A stretch of 64,000 bases of DNA from Alphaproteobacteria bacterium 46_93_T64 (GTDB lineage Bacteria > Pseudomonadota > Alphaproteobacteria > Sneathiellales > Sneathiellaceae), in assembly GCA_002163135.1 (NCBI GenBank), contig MAAN01000023.1, positions 2,501-66,500 on the forward strand, written 5' to 3'. Made by a program: the position numbers and the translations under genes. The notes beneath the pieces were generated by a model. That model made no database searches, was not told the DNA's origin, and saw only the letters and a program-made list of their open reading frames with translations. Positions 55,661-63,124 of the stretch are shown here, piece after piece. The stretch's first letter is position 1; each line of letters opens with the position of its first letter.

Positions 55661-56374
55661 TTAATCGCTGAAGGTAATTCCTAGATATTCCTGCTGCATT
55701 TCAGGATTATCTTTGAGTGTGTCGGCCTTCACTTCATTTATAATTCGTCCGTTGACCATGATCAGAATGTCTTCCGCCGCCTCGAGAGCTACGGAGATAT
55801 TCTGCTCAACAAGCAACAATCCAATTCCCTCCGCCTGAAGGGACAATAGAAGCTCCGTCACATCATCTACAATGGTAGGTGCTAATCCTTCTGTAGGTTC
55901 ATCCATGATCATCAGTTTTGGATCGAGCATAAGTGCACGGGAAATTGCCAGCATTTGTTGCTCGCCTCCTGACAATCGGTCCCCCATATTGCTTTTACGT
56001 TCTGCCAATCGCGGAAAAATCGAAAATATTCTATCAATTGGCCAATTTGTATTTTTTCGTTCTACAAGCTTCAAATGTTCTAGAACACTTAAGGAACGAA
56101 ACATTCGTCGCCCCTGGGGCACATATCCAATTCCTGCTTTAGCTCGCTGTTCTGGTGGGAATAAACTGATATCATGTCTCTCAAGAAATACGTGACCTGA
56201 TGCCATTTTCGTCAAACCAACTAGGGCTGAACAAAGTGTGGTTTTCCCCATCCCATTTCGCCCGAGAATTGCCTTAGGCTTGTTTCCCATCGAGACATCG
56301 ATGTCCTGCAATGTATGGCTTGATCCATGAAATACATTCAATTTTTCAATCTTTAGAAGTTGACTGTCCATCAT
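55661..56374 (-). CDS. livF: Branched-chain-type ABC transporter ATPase (LivF)
   Basis: A 237-residue ABC ATPase: Walker A G-R-N-G-M-G-K-T-T, Q-loop region Y-V-P-Q-G-R-R-M-F, signature L-S-G-G-E-Q-Q-M, Walker B L-M-I-M-D-E-P-T-E-G-L-A-P and I-G-L-L-L-V-E-Q-N-I (His replaced by the E-Q-N typical of LivF). It overlaps livG by 4 bp. The Tm-1-like gene starts 18 bp after it, so the importer and that protein are in one operon. The order H-M-binding protein-G-F places the receptor in the middle. Confidence 0.93.
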   Translation of the reverse strand: MMDSQLLKIEKLNVFHGSSHTLQDIDVSMGNKPKAILGRNGMGKTTLCSALVGLTKMASGHVFLERHDISLFPPEQRAKAGIGYVPQGRRMFRSLSVLEHLKLVERKNTNWPIDRIFSIFPRLAERKSNMGDRLSGGEQQMLAISRALMLDPKLMIMDEPTEGLAPTIVDDVTELLLSLQAEGIGLLLVEQNISVALEAAEDILIMVNGRIINEVKADTLKDNPEMQQEYLGITFSD

Positions 56375-57144
56375 TGTTTTTTCCCCACATAGATATCTCG
56401 AACAATATCGCTGTGAACAATTTCTTCTGGGGTCCTCTCAAGCAGATGCTTTCCGTTATGCATCACGCTTACAATTTCAGAAGTCTCAAGGGCAATATCC
56501 ATGTCATGCTCAATTAAAATGACACTAATTGTTTTAGGTAATGACAAAAGCAGTTCCGTTAATACGGGACGCTCTGCCGGTGACAAACCTGCGGCAGGCT
56601 CATCAAATAAAATGATTTTTGGATCTCCGGATAAAGCGATACCAATTTCAAGCTGGCGCTTCTGCCCATGTGATAGATTACCAACCAAGGCATCCAACAA
56701 CGAAAACAAACCCGCTTTTTTGGCGAGCATTTCTGCTTCCGCTTGATATTTATTGTTCTTTTTAATGGGGAGAAAAGATTGCCATCTATTGTGGATCCCC
56801 ACCGATGATAAGAACAATGTTTCCCGGACGGTCAGACCGTCAAAAAGAAGGGCATGCTGATAGGTCCGCCTGATACCAGATTTTATTCTCTTATACGTCG
56901 GCAGCTTTGAACTTTCTACGCCTTCAATTTTGATGTTGCCTGCAGATAAGGCCAAATCACCTGTTACGAGATTGAATAAAGTGGTTTTTCCAGCTCCATT
57001 TGAGCCAAGAATGGCTCTTCTTTCGCCAGTCTTGATTGACATATTGAAGTTTTCAACTGCAACGAAACTTCCAAACCGTCGGGTGACGCCCTGTAAACTC
57101 AGAGCGTCACCATCATTAGAAGTCGGTGTGTTTGTTACGGACAA
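56371..57144 (-). CDS. livG: Branched-chain-type ABC transporter ATPase (LivG)
   Basis: A 257-residue ABC ATPase: Walker A G-S-N-G-A-G-K-T-T, signature L-S-H-G-Q-K-R, Walker B I-I-L-F-D-E-P-A-A-G-L-S-P and I-E-H-D-M-D-I-A-L (switch His). The Arg in R-R-T-Y-Q-H, near the Q-loop, is typical of LivG. It overlaps the receptor gene by 10 bp at the start and livF by 4 bp at the end. Substrates of this family include amino acids, urea, amides and aromatic acids. Confidence 0.93.
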   Translation of the reverse strand: MSVTNTPTSNDGDALSLQGVTRRFGSFVAVENFNMSIKTGERRAILGSNGAGKTTLFNLVTGDLALSAGNIKIEGVESSKLPTYKRIKSGIRRTYQHALLFDGLTVRETLFLSSVGIHNRWQSFLPIKKNNKYQAEAEMLAKKAGLFSLLDALVGNLSHGQKRQLEIGIALSGDPKIILFDEPAAGLSPAERPVLTELLLSLPKTISVILIEHDMDIALETSEIVSVMHNGKHLLERTPEEIVHSDIVRDIYVGKKQ

Positions 57145-58385
57145 GATGGGTTGTCCCGGCTGACAGGGCCCAGTGCTTTAAATTTAGCAGCATCATGACC
57201 CATTGTTTGGTTCACGTTGCGAATAACCTTCAGTACACGATTACCGAAAGTTCCATCTTCACGTTCAAAGACTTCCGTAACAAAGCTATCAATAATACCA
57301 TTGCGGTTTTCATCGAGTCGCATGGTACCACCAGTCGGGGTTACGAATTCCAGTTTTTCAAGGACCGCACGGAAAGCTTTCTGGTTATTGGATAAGTCAC
57401 CATTTACTTTTTCCAAGCCTAACAAAGCAGCTTTACCAGCCATATAATAATGGTGGGCAAAGATTGAAGGAGCAGATAAACCGTCCGGGAATGATTTGGC
57501 ATATGAGGCCGAAAATTCTTTCCACTCTTTACCTTCAAAATCACTGACAGTTGGCGTACCTGCTGGTGTCCCAACAAGAAGCTTTTTGAACGGACCTTTA
57601 CTATCCAAAATGGACTGATCAATTGTGATCGTGCCGCCTATGATTGGTTTATTCCCGCCCGCTTGATTGTATTGTGTCAGGAAATTTACCGCGTCAGCGC
57701 CCCCAAGGGCCACAAAGATTGCGTCCACATCATCCGGGATTGCATATACTATAGATGAATAATCTTTCGTTCCGATAGGTGTCCAGAATTTATTTGGAAC
57801 ACGGCCACCCGCTTTACAGTATTCAGACATAAAGCCCAATACTTGAGTATATGGGAATGAATAATCTTCAGCAACAACTGCCACTTTCTTGTAACCTAAT
57901 TTTTCATAGGAATAGGTTCCAACGCCCGCCATCCATTGTGCGCCATCTCCACCAAATCGGAAGAAGTTATCAGAACCGTCACGGAAGGTTGTATCTTGGG
58001 CCGCGGAAGAACCGTTAATAAAGGTAACTCCCTGATATCCTTTTGAAAGATCGCGAAGGGCAATACCCTCTGAACCAGAAAGTGGACCGATAATAATATC
58101 AACCTTGTCTTTTTCAATCAATTTGCGAGCCGCATTTACTGCAGAATCTGGACTTGCATCCGAAGACATCACAATAATCTCAACATCTTTACCCGCGGCT
58201 TTGTTTCCCGTTTCAATAAATGCGAGTTCTGCACCACGAATACCGTCTTTGCCCAAAGCCGCAAAAGCGCCTTCCAAAATCGAGATCACTCCGATTTTGA
58301 CTTTCTCTGCAGCAAACACCGGGTTTGCTATAAATGTTGCGGCGATGACACTCGCCGCCAATATTTTCTTAAAGTTTGAGATCAT
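57135..58385 (-). CDS. LivK-type periplasmic substrate-binding protein
   Basis: A 416-residue receptor with a signal peptide (I-L-A-A-S-V-I-A-A-T-F-I-A-N-P-V-F-A-A). The mature protein begins V-K-I-G-V-I-S-I-L-E-G-A-F-A-A-L-G-K-D-G-I-R-G-A-E-L-A and has the I-I-G-P-L-S-G-S-E-G-I-A-L loop, the family's usual ligand-site segment. It resembles aromatic/amide binders more than leucine-binding LivJ, but the ligand is not predictable. Its end overlaps livG by 10 bp. Being central to the operon, it would define the substrate of the whole Tm-1/TIM-barrel system. Confidence 0.9.
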   Translation of the reverse strand: MISNFKKILAASVIAATFIANPVFAAEKVKIGVISILEGAFAALGKDGIRGAELAFIETGNKAAGKDVEIIVMSSDASPDSAVNAARKLIEKDKVDIIIGPLSGSEGIALRDLSKGYQGVTFINGSSAAQDTTFRDGSDNFFRFGGDGAQWMAGVGTYSYEKLGYKKVAVVAEDYSFPYTQVLGFMSEYCKAGGRVPNKFWTPIGTKDYSSIVYAIPDDVDAIFVALGGADAVNFLTQYNQAGGNKPIIGGTITIDQSILDSKGPFKKLLVGTPAGTPTVSDFEGKEWKEFSASYAKSFPDGLSAPSIFAHHYYMAGKAALLGLEKVNGDLSNNQKAFRAVLEKLEFVTPTGGTMRLDENRNGIIDSFVTEVFEREDGTFGNRVLKVIRNVNQTMGHDAAKFKALGPVSRDNPSCP

Positions 58386-58416
58386 TGAATTTTTCCTCCA
58401 TTTGTTTAGCTGTTCG

Positions 58417-59376
58417 TTAGTTGAGTACTATTTTTTTGATCCGCTCTTTGACGGACTTCAGAATTCCAAGAATTCCTTCTGGAGCCGCAATTACGATTAG
58501 TAATAAAACCAACCCAATTACCGTGTTGAAACGATCCCGGCTTATAAGGTCAATCGCAAAGGTATCGATCATCACATAAGTGATGGCCCCGATGAACGCG
58601 CCCAAAGGATGGCGCATTCCACCAATAACAGAAATTATCAAGACATCGATTGTTGGCCCTAGGCCCACCGAAAATGATGAAACTCGCTCCTGATGCCAAA
58701 CATTCAAGATCCCCGCCATACCAGCAATTAATCCTGAAAAAGCATAAGCAGAAACAATGACAGGTGATGTTGGTATGCCTATTGCCCGAACACGCCTTGC
58801 TGCATCTCTAACGCCCTGGATTGAAAGTCCCAAAGGGCTGGAGGAAAATTTAACCACGAATAAAGTCGCCAACGCGCCGGTAAACAGGCAAACATAATAG
58901 AATACGACCGGTGCCCCTAGATCCAAACCCATCACCGACGGCGCAGATATACCCGAAAATCCGGTCCATCCATTGAAAACGGAATAGTTTTGACGCGTGA
59001 AGTAGAAGAAAGCCATACTGATAGCGAGGGTGATCATAATAGAATAAATGCCGACAGATTGCCTCGCGATTAAACCAACAAGAGCACCTGCGATTGTAGA
59101 GAAAAACAATGCGAGTAAAACTGCGAATACCCATGGCAGTTCCGCACCGATGCCTGCTGTATTTGCACTAAAATATGCAATCGTGTATCCCGCTATCCCA
59201 GCCAACGTTACTTGGGCGAATGAAACCACGCCCAAATACGCAGTTAGGAAGGTCAAACTCAGGGCCATTACACCAAGAATAATCGATCGACTAAGAATTT
59301 GTGTAAGCCAGAAATCGGCAGCAAAAACAGGTAAAACACTACAAATTATAAGCAGAAGTATTATGAAACGGTTCAT
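58417..59376 (-). CDS. livM: Branched-chain-type ABC transporter permease (LivM)
   Basis: A 319-residue membrane protein with about nine hydrophobic helices and the family pattern A-L-S-L-T-F-L-T-A-Y-L-G-V-V-S-F-A-Q, then Y-T-I-A-Y-F, and near the end S-V-I-G-G-M-R-H-P-L-G-A-F-I-G-A, the ATPase-contact loop. It overlaps livH by 4 bp (ATGA) and is followed 31 bp later by the receptor gene. Confidence 0.92.
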   Translation of the reverse strand: MNRFIILLLIICSVLPVFAADFWLTQILSRSIILGVMALSLTFLTAYLGVVSFAQVTLAGIAGYTIAYFSANTAGIGAELPWVFAVLLALFFSTIAGALVGLIARQSVGIYSIMITLAISMAFFYFTRQNYSVFNGWTGFSGISAPSVMGLDLGAPVVFYYVCLFTGALATLFVVKFSSSPLGLSIQGVRDAARRVRAIGIPTSPVIVSAYAFSGLIAGMAGILNVWHQERVSSFSVGLGPTIDVLIISVIGGMRHPLGAFIGAITYVMIDTFAIDLISRDRFNTVIGLVLLLIVIAAPEGILGILKSVKERIKKIVLN

Positions 59377-60239
59377 TTCTCGGATCTCCCCAAGAGACCT
59401 TGAGGTCGGATAGCGAGAACCGCAATCATAATCACAAAAGTAAATACCACACCGTAAGTGGGTGCATAAGCAAGGCCATATTGCTCGGCCATGCCAATCA
59501 GCAAGGCTCCTAATGCCGCGCCACCAATACTGCCCATTCCGCCAACTATAACGACGACTAAGGAAGAAAGAAGAAACTGCATGTCGGTACCAGGTGCAAT
59601 TGACAAGGCACTGCCAGTAATCACACCTGCCATTCCTGTCAGCATGCCGCCAATTGCGAAAACGATTACAAAAATCTTCTTTGTCTCGAAACCCAATGCC
59701 TGAAGCATTTCCCGATCATCTACACCAGCACGGATTATGATCCCTAATTTTGTTTTCGCTATTAATAACCAAAGCAAAATACCAGTGACGGCCGCCATAG
59801 CCATAAGCGTTAATCGAACTGAGGAGTAACCAACGTTCAAAATAGGAAGTCTTACGCCTCCTAGAAGCATTTCAGGCAGACTAATTTGATAGGTTAAGCC
59901 TCCCCACGCCCATAGCATCAAATCTGCCATAATAATCGATATGGCGATTGTAATGAGTGTTTGACGAAGTTCGTCGCCCTGATAACGACCTAAAATGTAG
60001 GCCTGTATTGCAGCGCCTACTATTGCTGAAGTCAGTCCGCCTGCGATTATGCCGACAGTCCATAACCCAGTGATTTCTACCACTTCATAACCAACATACG
60101 CCCCTAAGAGCAACAAGGCCCCGTGCGCCATATTGACTGTCCGCATTAAGCCAAAAATTAGCGTAAAACCGCAGGCTGCAATAAAATACAACGCCGCTAG
60201 TGTCAGTCCATTAAAGAAAACTATAAAAAAGAACTTCAT
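59373..60239 (-). CDS. livH: Branched-chain-type ABC transporter permease (LivH)
   Basis: A 288-residue membrane permease, first gene of the operon. It starts F-F-I-V-F-F-N-G-L-T-L-A-A-L-Y-F-I-A-A-C-G-F-T-L-I-F-G-L-M-R-T-V-N-M-A-H-G, the strict LivH hallmark, and ends with V-V-V-I-V-G-G-M-G-S-I-G-G-A-A-L-G-A-L-L-I-G. The promoter must lie in the 179-bp region shared with the divergent regulator pair. Confidence 0.93.
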   Translation of the reverse strand: MKFFFIVFFNGLTLAALYFIAACGFTLIFGLMRTVNMAHGALLLLGAYVGYEVVEITGLWTVGIIAGGLTSAIVGAAIQAYILGRYQGDELRQTLITIAISIIMADLMLWAWGGLTYQISLPEMLLGGVRLPILNVGYSSVRLTLMAMAAVTGILLWLLIAKTKLGIIIRAGVDDREMLQALGFETKKIFVIVFAIGGMLTGMAGVITGSALSIAPGTDMQFLLSSLVVVIVGGMGSIGGAALGALLIGMAEQYGLAYAPTYGVVFTFVIMIAVLAIRPQGLLGRSEK

Positions 60240-60356
60240 TGCTACTCCCTTTGCATCAATTATTTAGGGGAAAAGCAGAGAACGCCAGAAAATGCTTGAA
60301 TAAATAAAATCAAATAAATCAATTACTTAAAGAATATTGTGAAAATTCCTTTTCAT

Positions 60357-60410
60357 AATAAGGAGAAATAATCGGAAAATAAGTACTATTCTTCTTATAT
60401 TTTCCTTATT
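60357..60410. promoter_or_regulatory. Nested inverted repeats between livH operon and regulator genes
   Basis: aataagg (60357-60363) pairs with ccttatt (60404-60410), and inside them ggaaaataag (60374-60383) pairs with cttatattttcc (60394-60405) with a 2-nt insertion. The pair overlaps the promoter zone of the 60419 gene and is a plausible operator of the divergent regulator. I found no -24/-12 site with correct spacing. Confidence 0.4.
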
Positions 60411-60418
60411 GTTACACA

Positions 60419-61084
60419 ATGAAAACCTTAACCTTGACTTCCAATTGTGAAAAATCACTATCCGATCAAATCTTGTGTCCAATTTTGGAAGGGCTCAACG
60501 CTACGCAGGCGGATTGTGCAGCGATCATACCCTCAGGAAATGCCAACAATCTTCTTGTCAACAAATTACCGTCGCATTCTGGCTTATTAACCTATCAAGC
60601 CGCCATTCTATGCTGTGATCCCTTTATGAACAGGGAAACGTTTTTCACTGAGTTGTATTCACGAGGTGTCCGATCCGTATCGAATTGGCCCACGACTATC
60701 TTTCTTGAACATAACTTCAAAAAAGCCATGAATAATATCAATGCCAATCCCATGACAGAGTTTGAATGTCTCGCAGACGCGATGAAAATGGGCATGGAAG
60801 CCAAAGCCTTCATACTCTCATTGGAGCAAGGGAAGCAGGCCATTTCTCAAGGCATTAGAGACTTGATTGTTCACCCAGGACTACAGATAGCGCTCTCTGA
60901 AGGTGCGCAGAACACACTGTACGAGTCATTACATTTCATGATTGAAACATTGTTGAAAATTGAACCAACACTCAACGTCTATATTTATCAACATACAAAA
61001 CATGAAATGGAGGCCCATCACAAGCGTTACAGAAAGAACCCTCCCTCAATTTCGGGCTATGTCATTTATCAGGGGTCAGAATGA
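60419..61084 (+). CDS. Shortened, degenerate TIM-barrel protein (PEP-hydrolase-like), putative sensor partner
   Basis: A 221-residue protein I recognise only through its neighbours. Its C-D-P-F-M-N-R-E-T-F-F-T-E-L (about 66-79), R-G-V-R-S-V-S-N-W-P-T (82-92) and D-L-I-V-H-P-G-L (148-155) align with the D-P-F...G-V-Q-N-F-P-T...V-I-V-T-H-F-G-L order of the TIM-barrel enzyme at 53536-54405, and G-N-A-N (40-43) matches its G-N-A-N. The N-terminal strands are reduced and the I-D-G-K and G-G-P motifs are lost, so catalysis is unlikely. It overlaps the fused regulator gene by an ATGA, suggesting a complex. No good ribosome site precedes its ATG. Function unknown. Confidence 0.65.
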   Translation: MKTLTLTSNCEKSLSDQILCPILEGLNATQADCAAIIPSGNANNLLVNKLPSHSGLLTYQAAILCCDPFMNRETFFTELYSRGVRSVSNWPTTIFLEHNFKKAMNNINANPMTEFECLADAMKMGMEAKAFILSLEQGKQAISQGIRDLIVHPGLQIALSEGAQNTLYESLHFMIETLLKIEPTLNVYIYQHTKHEMEAHHKRYRKNPPSISGYVIYQGSE

Positions 61085-62844
61085 GAAAATTAGTCTCTAA
61101 CAAAAAAGCGCCCTTCAGTTTTGCTGCTGCGGTCGGAGCTGGCATGACGGCCATTGCAGCGGAGAAAGGGGGCGCCGAGTTTTTATTGCTTCTAAATGCA
61201 GGTCGCCTGAGGATGCGAGGCGGAGCGTCATTAGGCTGTTATTTACCACTTGAAGATGCAAATAGTTGGATAGATCGAATTGGAAGAACCGAAGTCCTCA
61301 ACAAATGCAAAATACCTGTTTTGATGGGTTGCAGCGTTGCTAATCCCAACTTGGGTGTAGAAACAATTGTTGAAACAGCGCGAATGAGTGGTTTTTCAGG
61401 TGTCACCAATTTCCCCACTGCCGTCCTAATCGACGGAAAAATAAGGGATATTCTTGAATTACAAAACATTGGTTTTGGCAAAGAATGCGAGTTGATCAAA
61501 GTCGCATCCCAGCAAGGACTGCAAACATTAGCTTATGTCTCGAACAATACCGAAGCGTCAATGATGGTTGCCGCCGGAGCCGATATGCTGTGCATCAACA
61601 TCGGATTTACACACAATTCATCGATTGAAGCAAGCGATCTAACCATTGATAACACTGCCAAGATAATAGATCGGGCTCTAAAAAACATTCCTTTGGAAAT
61701 TCCAACATATGTGGAAGGCGGCCCAATTACGACACCCGAATTTGCCCTTGCCATATATAACAAGAGCCGTGTGCAAGGCTATATTGCGGGTTCCACAATT
61801 GATCGATTTCCACTAGAGGAAACAATTGTTGATGTTGCCAAATCATACCGCATTATAAGTCAGATAAAAACTGACAACAAATCTGACACTAATTCCAACT
61901 TTATCCACGGTTCTTCGAAAAAAATGCGCGAGATTCAAAAACTCGTTGGGTACTTCGGAGAAAAGAATGATCCAGTTTTGATTGTCGGTCCTAGTGGTTC
62001 AGGGAAAAGCCTCCTCGCTGAGGAAATTCATCGCCACGCGGAAAAAAACCATCCAAAATTGATCCATATAGACTGCCTCAGCCTTTCACCAAATAATAGC
62101 GTGGAAGAACTTTTTGGTACTGCTTTAGGCCATTACGGCAAAGGAACGCCATCTCAAGCAGGTATTTTGGAAGACGCCGATCAGGCCACAGTCGTTTTTG
62201 AAGAAATATCTGCATTGAGCCTTGAGGCTCAGGCTAAAATTGTGAACTTTGTTGATACTGGTAACGTCCACCGAATGGGGGGCGACAGACAAAAGAAAGT
62301 CAGATGCCGAATTATTGCAACGACCAATGAATCTATTGACGACTTGCTGGAAAAAAAATTACTAAGAAAAGACCTGTATTATCGCCTTAACGCGGTGCAA
62401 ATTCTCATTCCGGCTCTAAAAGATAGAGCCGGAGATATTCCCCATTTGGCAAAAGAAATACTAAGCGGAGCCACAAAATCCAAGAAAAAGTCAATTTCGA
62501 ATTCAGGATTTGGGGCTTTATTGGACCATGACTGGCCCGGCAATGTCAGAGAGCTGAAAAATGCCATTAACAGGGCCTGCCTATTAGGTAATTCAGAGAC
62601 ACTAAAACCTTCAGATTTTAGTTTTTTAACAGACCTAACAAAAACACTTATAGAAGATCAGCAACCGTCTTTTTCTGAACCAGTTAGCCAAGCAGCCCCC
62701 CAACCGGCAATGACGGAAAGAGATTGGATTGCTGATGCCCTCCAAAGAAACAAGTTTAAAAGAGGTCCAACAGCAGAAGAACTCGGGATAACAACAAGAA
62801 CTCTTTATAGTAAAATAAAAAAATATTCTCTTTATTCTCCGTGA
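61081..62844 (+). CDS. TIM-barrel / AAA+ / Fis-HTH fusion regulator lacking GAFTGA
   Basis: A 587-residue regulator. Residues about 1-260 are a PEP-hydrolase-type TIM barrel (N-A-G-R-L-R-M-R-G; V-T-N-F-P-T-A-V-L-I-D-G-K; V-E-G-G-P). Residues about 275-515 are a bacterial enhancer-binding-protein AAA+ domain: Walker A G-P-S-G-S-G-K-S (303-310), Walker B V-V-F-E-E-I-S (371-377), sensor I I-I-A-T-T-N-E (411-417), D-L-Y-Y-R-L-N (431-437) and G-N-V-R-E-L (487-492). The Fis-type helix-turn-helix is at about 563-582. The sigma54-contact loop, normally GAFTGA, is G-H-Y-G-K-G (350-355), and Walker B has E for D. A canonical sigma54 activator role is doubtful. Overlaps the preceding gene by 4 bp; divergent from the operon it presumably controls. 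Confidence 0.9.
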   Translation: MRKLVSNKKAPFSFAAAVGAGMTAIAAEKGGAEFLLLLNAGRLRMRGGASLGCYLPLEDANSWIDRIGRTEVLNKCKIPVLMGCSVANPNLGVETIVETARMSGFSGVTNFPTAVLIDGKIRDILELQNIGFGKECELIKVASQQGLQTLAYVSNNTEASMMVAAGADMLCINIGFTHNSSIEASDLTIDNTAKIIDRALKNIPLEIPTYVEGGPITTPEFALAIYNKSRVQGYIAGSTIDRFPLEETIVDVAKSYRIISQIKTDNKSDTNSNFIHGSSKKMREIQKLVGYFGEKNDPVLIVGPSGSGKSLLAEEIHRHAEKNHPKLIHIDCLSLSPNNSVEELFGTALGHYGKGTPSQAGILEDADQATVVFEEISALSLEAQAKIVNFVDTGNVHRMGGDRQKKVRCRIIATTNESIDDLLEKKLLRKDLYYRLNAVQILIPALKDRAGDIPHLAKEILSGATKSKKKSISNSGFGALLDHDWPGNVRELKNAINRACLLGNSETLKPSDFSFLTDLTKTLIEDQQPSFSEPVSQAAPQPAMTERDWIADALQRNKFKRGPTAEELGITTRTLYSKIKKYSLYSP

Positions 62845-62870
62845 CCCTCTTGGTCCAGCCCCGTCAACGC

Positions 62871-62904
62871 AAAAACCCTCCCAACACGTTGTGCTGGAAG
62901 GGTT
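62871..62904 (-). terminator. Minus-strand terminator of the (truncated) tRNA gene
   Basis: On the minus strand aaccct-t-cca-g-cac / gtg-t-tgg-g-agggtt forms an unbroken stem through U-G pairs, followed by five T's; on the plus strand those positions are mismatches. It therefore ends minus-strand transcription, i.e. of the tRNA whose 3' end starts 7 bp away. It may also block the convergent regulator gene. Confidence 0.7.
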
Positions 62905-62910
62905 ATTATT

Positions 62911-62955
62911 TGGTTGCGGGGGTAAGATTTGAACTTACGACCTTCAGGTTATGAG
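62911..62955 (-). other. 3' fragment of an initiator tRNA-Met gene (island attachment site)
   Basis: Read on the minus strand this 45-nt piece runs from the CAT anticodon loop (ctcataacctg) through the variable loop to the T-arm (gtaag-ttcaaat-cttac) and the CCCCCGCAACCA end. That is the 3' part of an initiator tRNA-Met. The 5' half is absent: beyond 62955 the sequence is unrelated. A tRNA 3' fragment beside a tyrosine recombinase gene is the classic att site of an integrative element, here with an intact tRNA expected beyond the right edge. Confidence 0.8.
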
Positions 62956-63124
62956 TTAGTTATTTATCGTTTACACGCAATACCTTTCGATACGCTAAAT
63001 CATCATATCTCATTGTTATTATTCACTATAAATAAAAATACATACGCTTGCGTACTTACTTTTTTGTTGCATTTCGCTGCCAATTGCTTCCATTATGCTT
63101 CCACAAACAGAGAATTGGAAGCAC

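Noticed and set aside
60260-60295. Possible sigma54 (-24/-12) promoter on the minus strand upstream of livH (tggcgttctctgct)
   Set aside because: The GG-to-GC spacing is 10 instead of 12 bases and the flanks do not fit. It agrees with the missing GAFTGA loop in the regulator.
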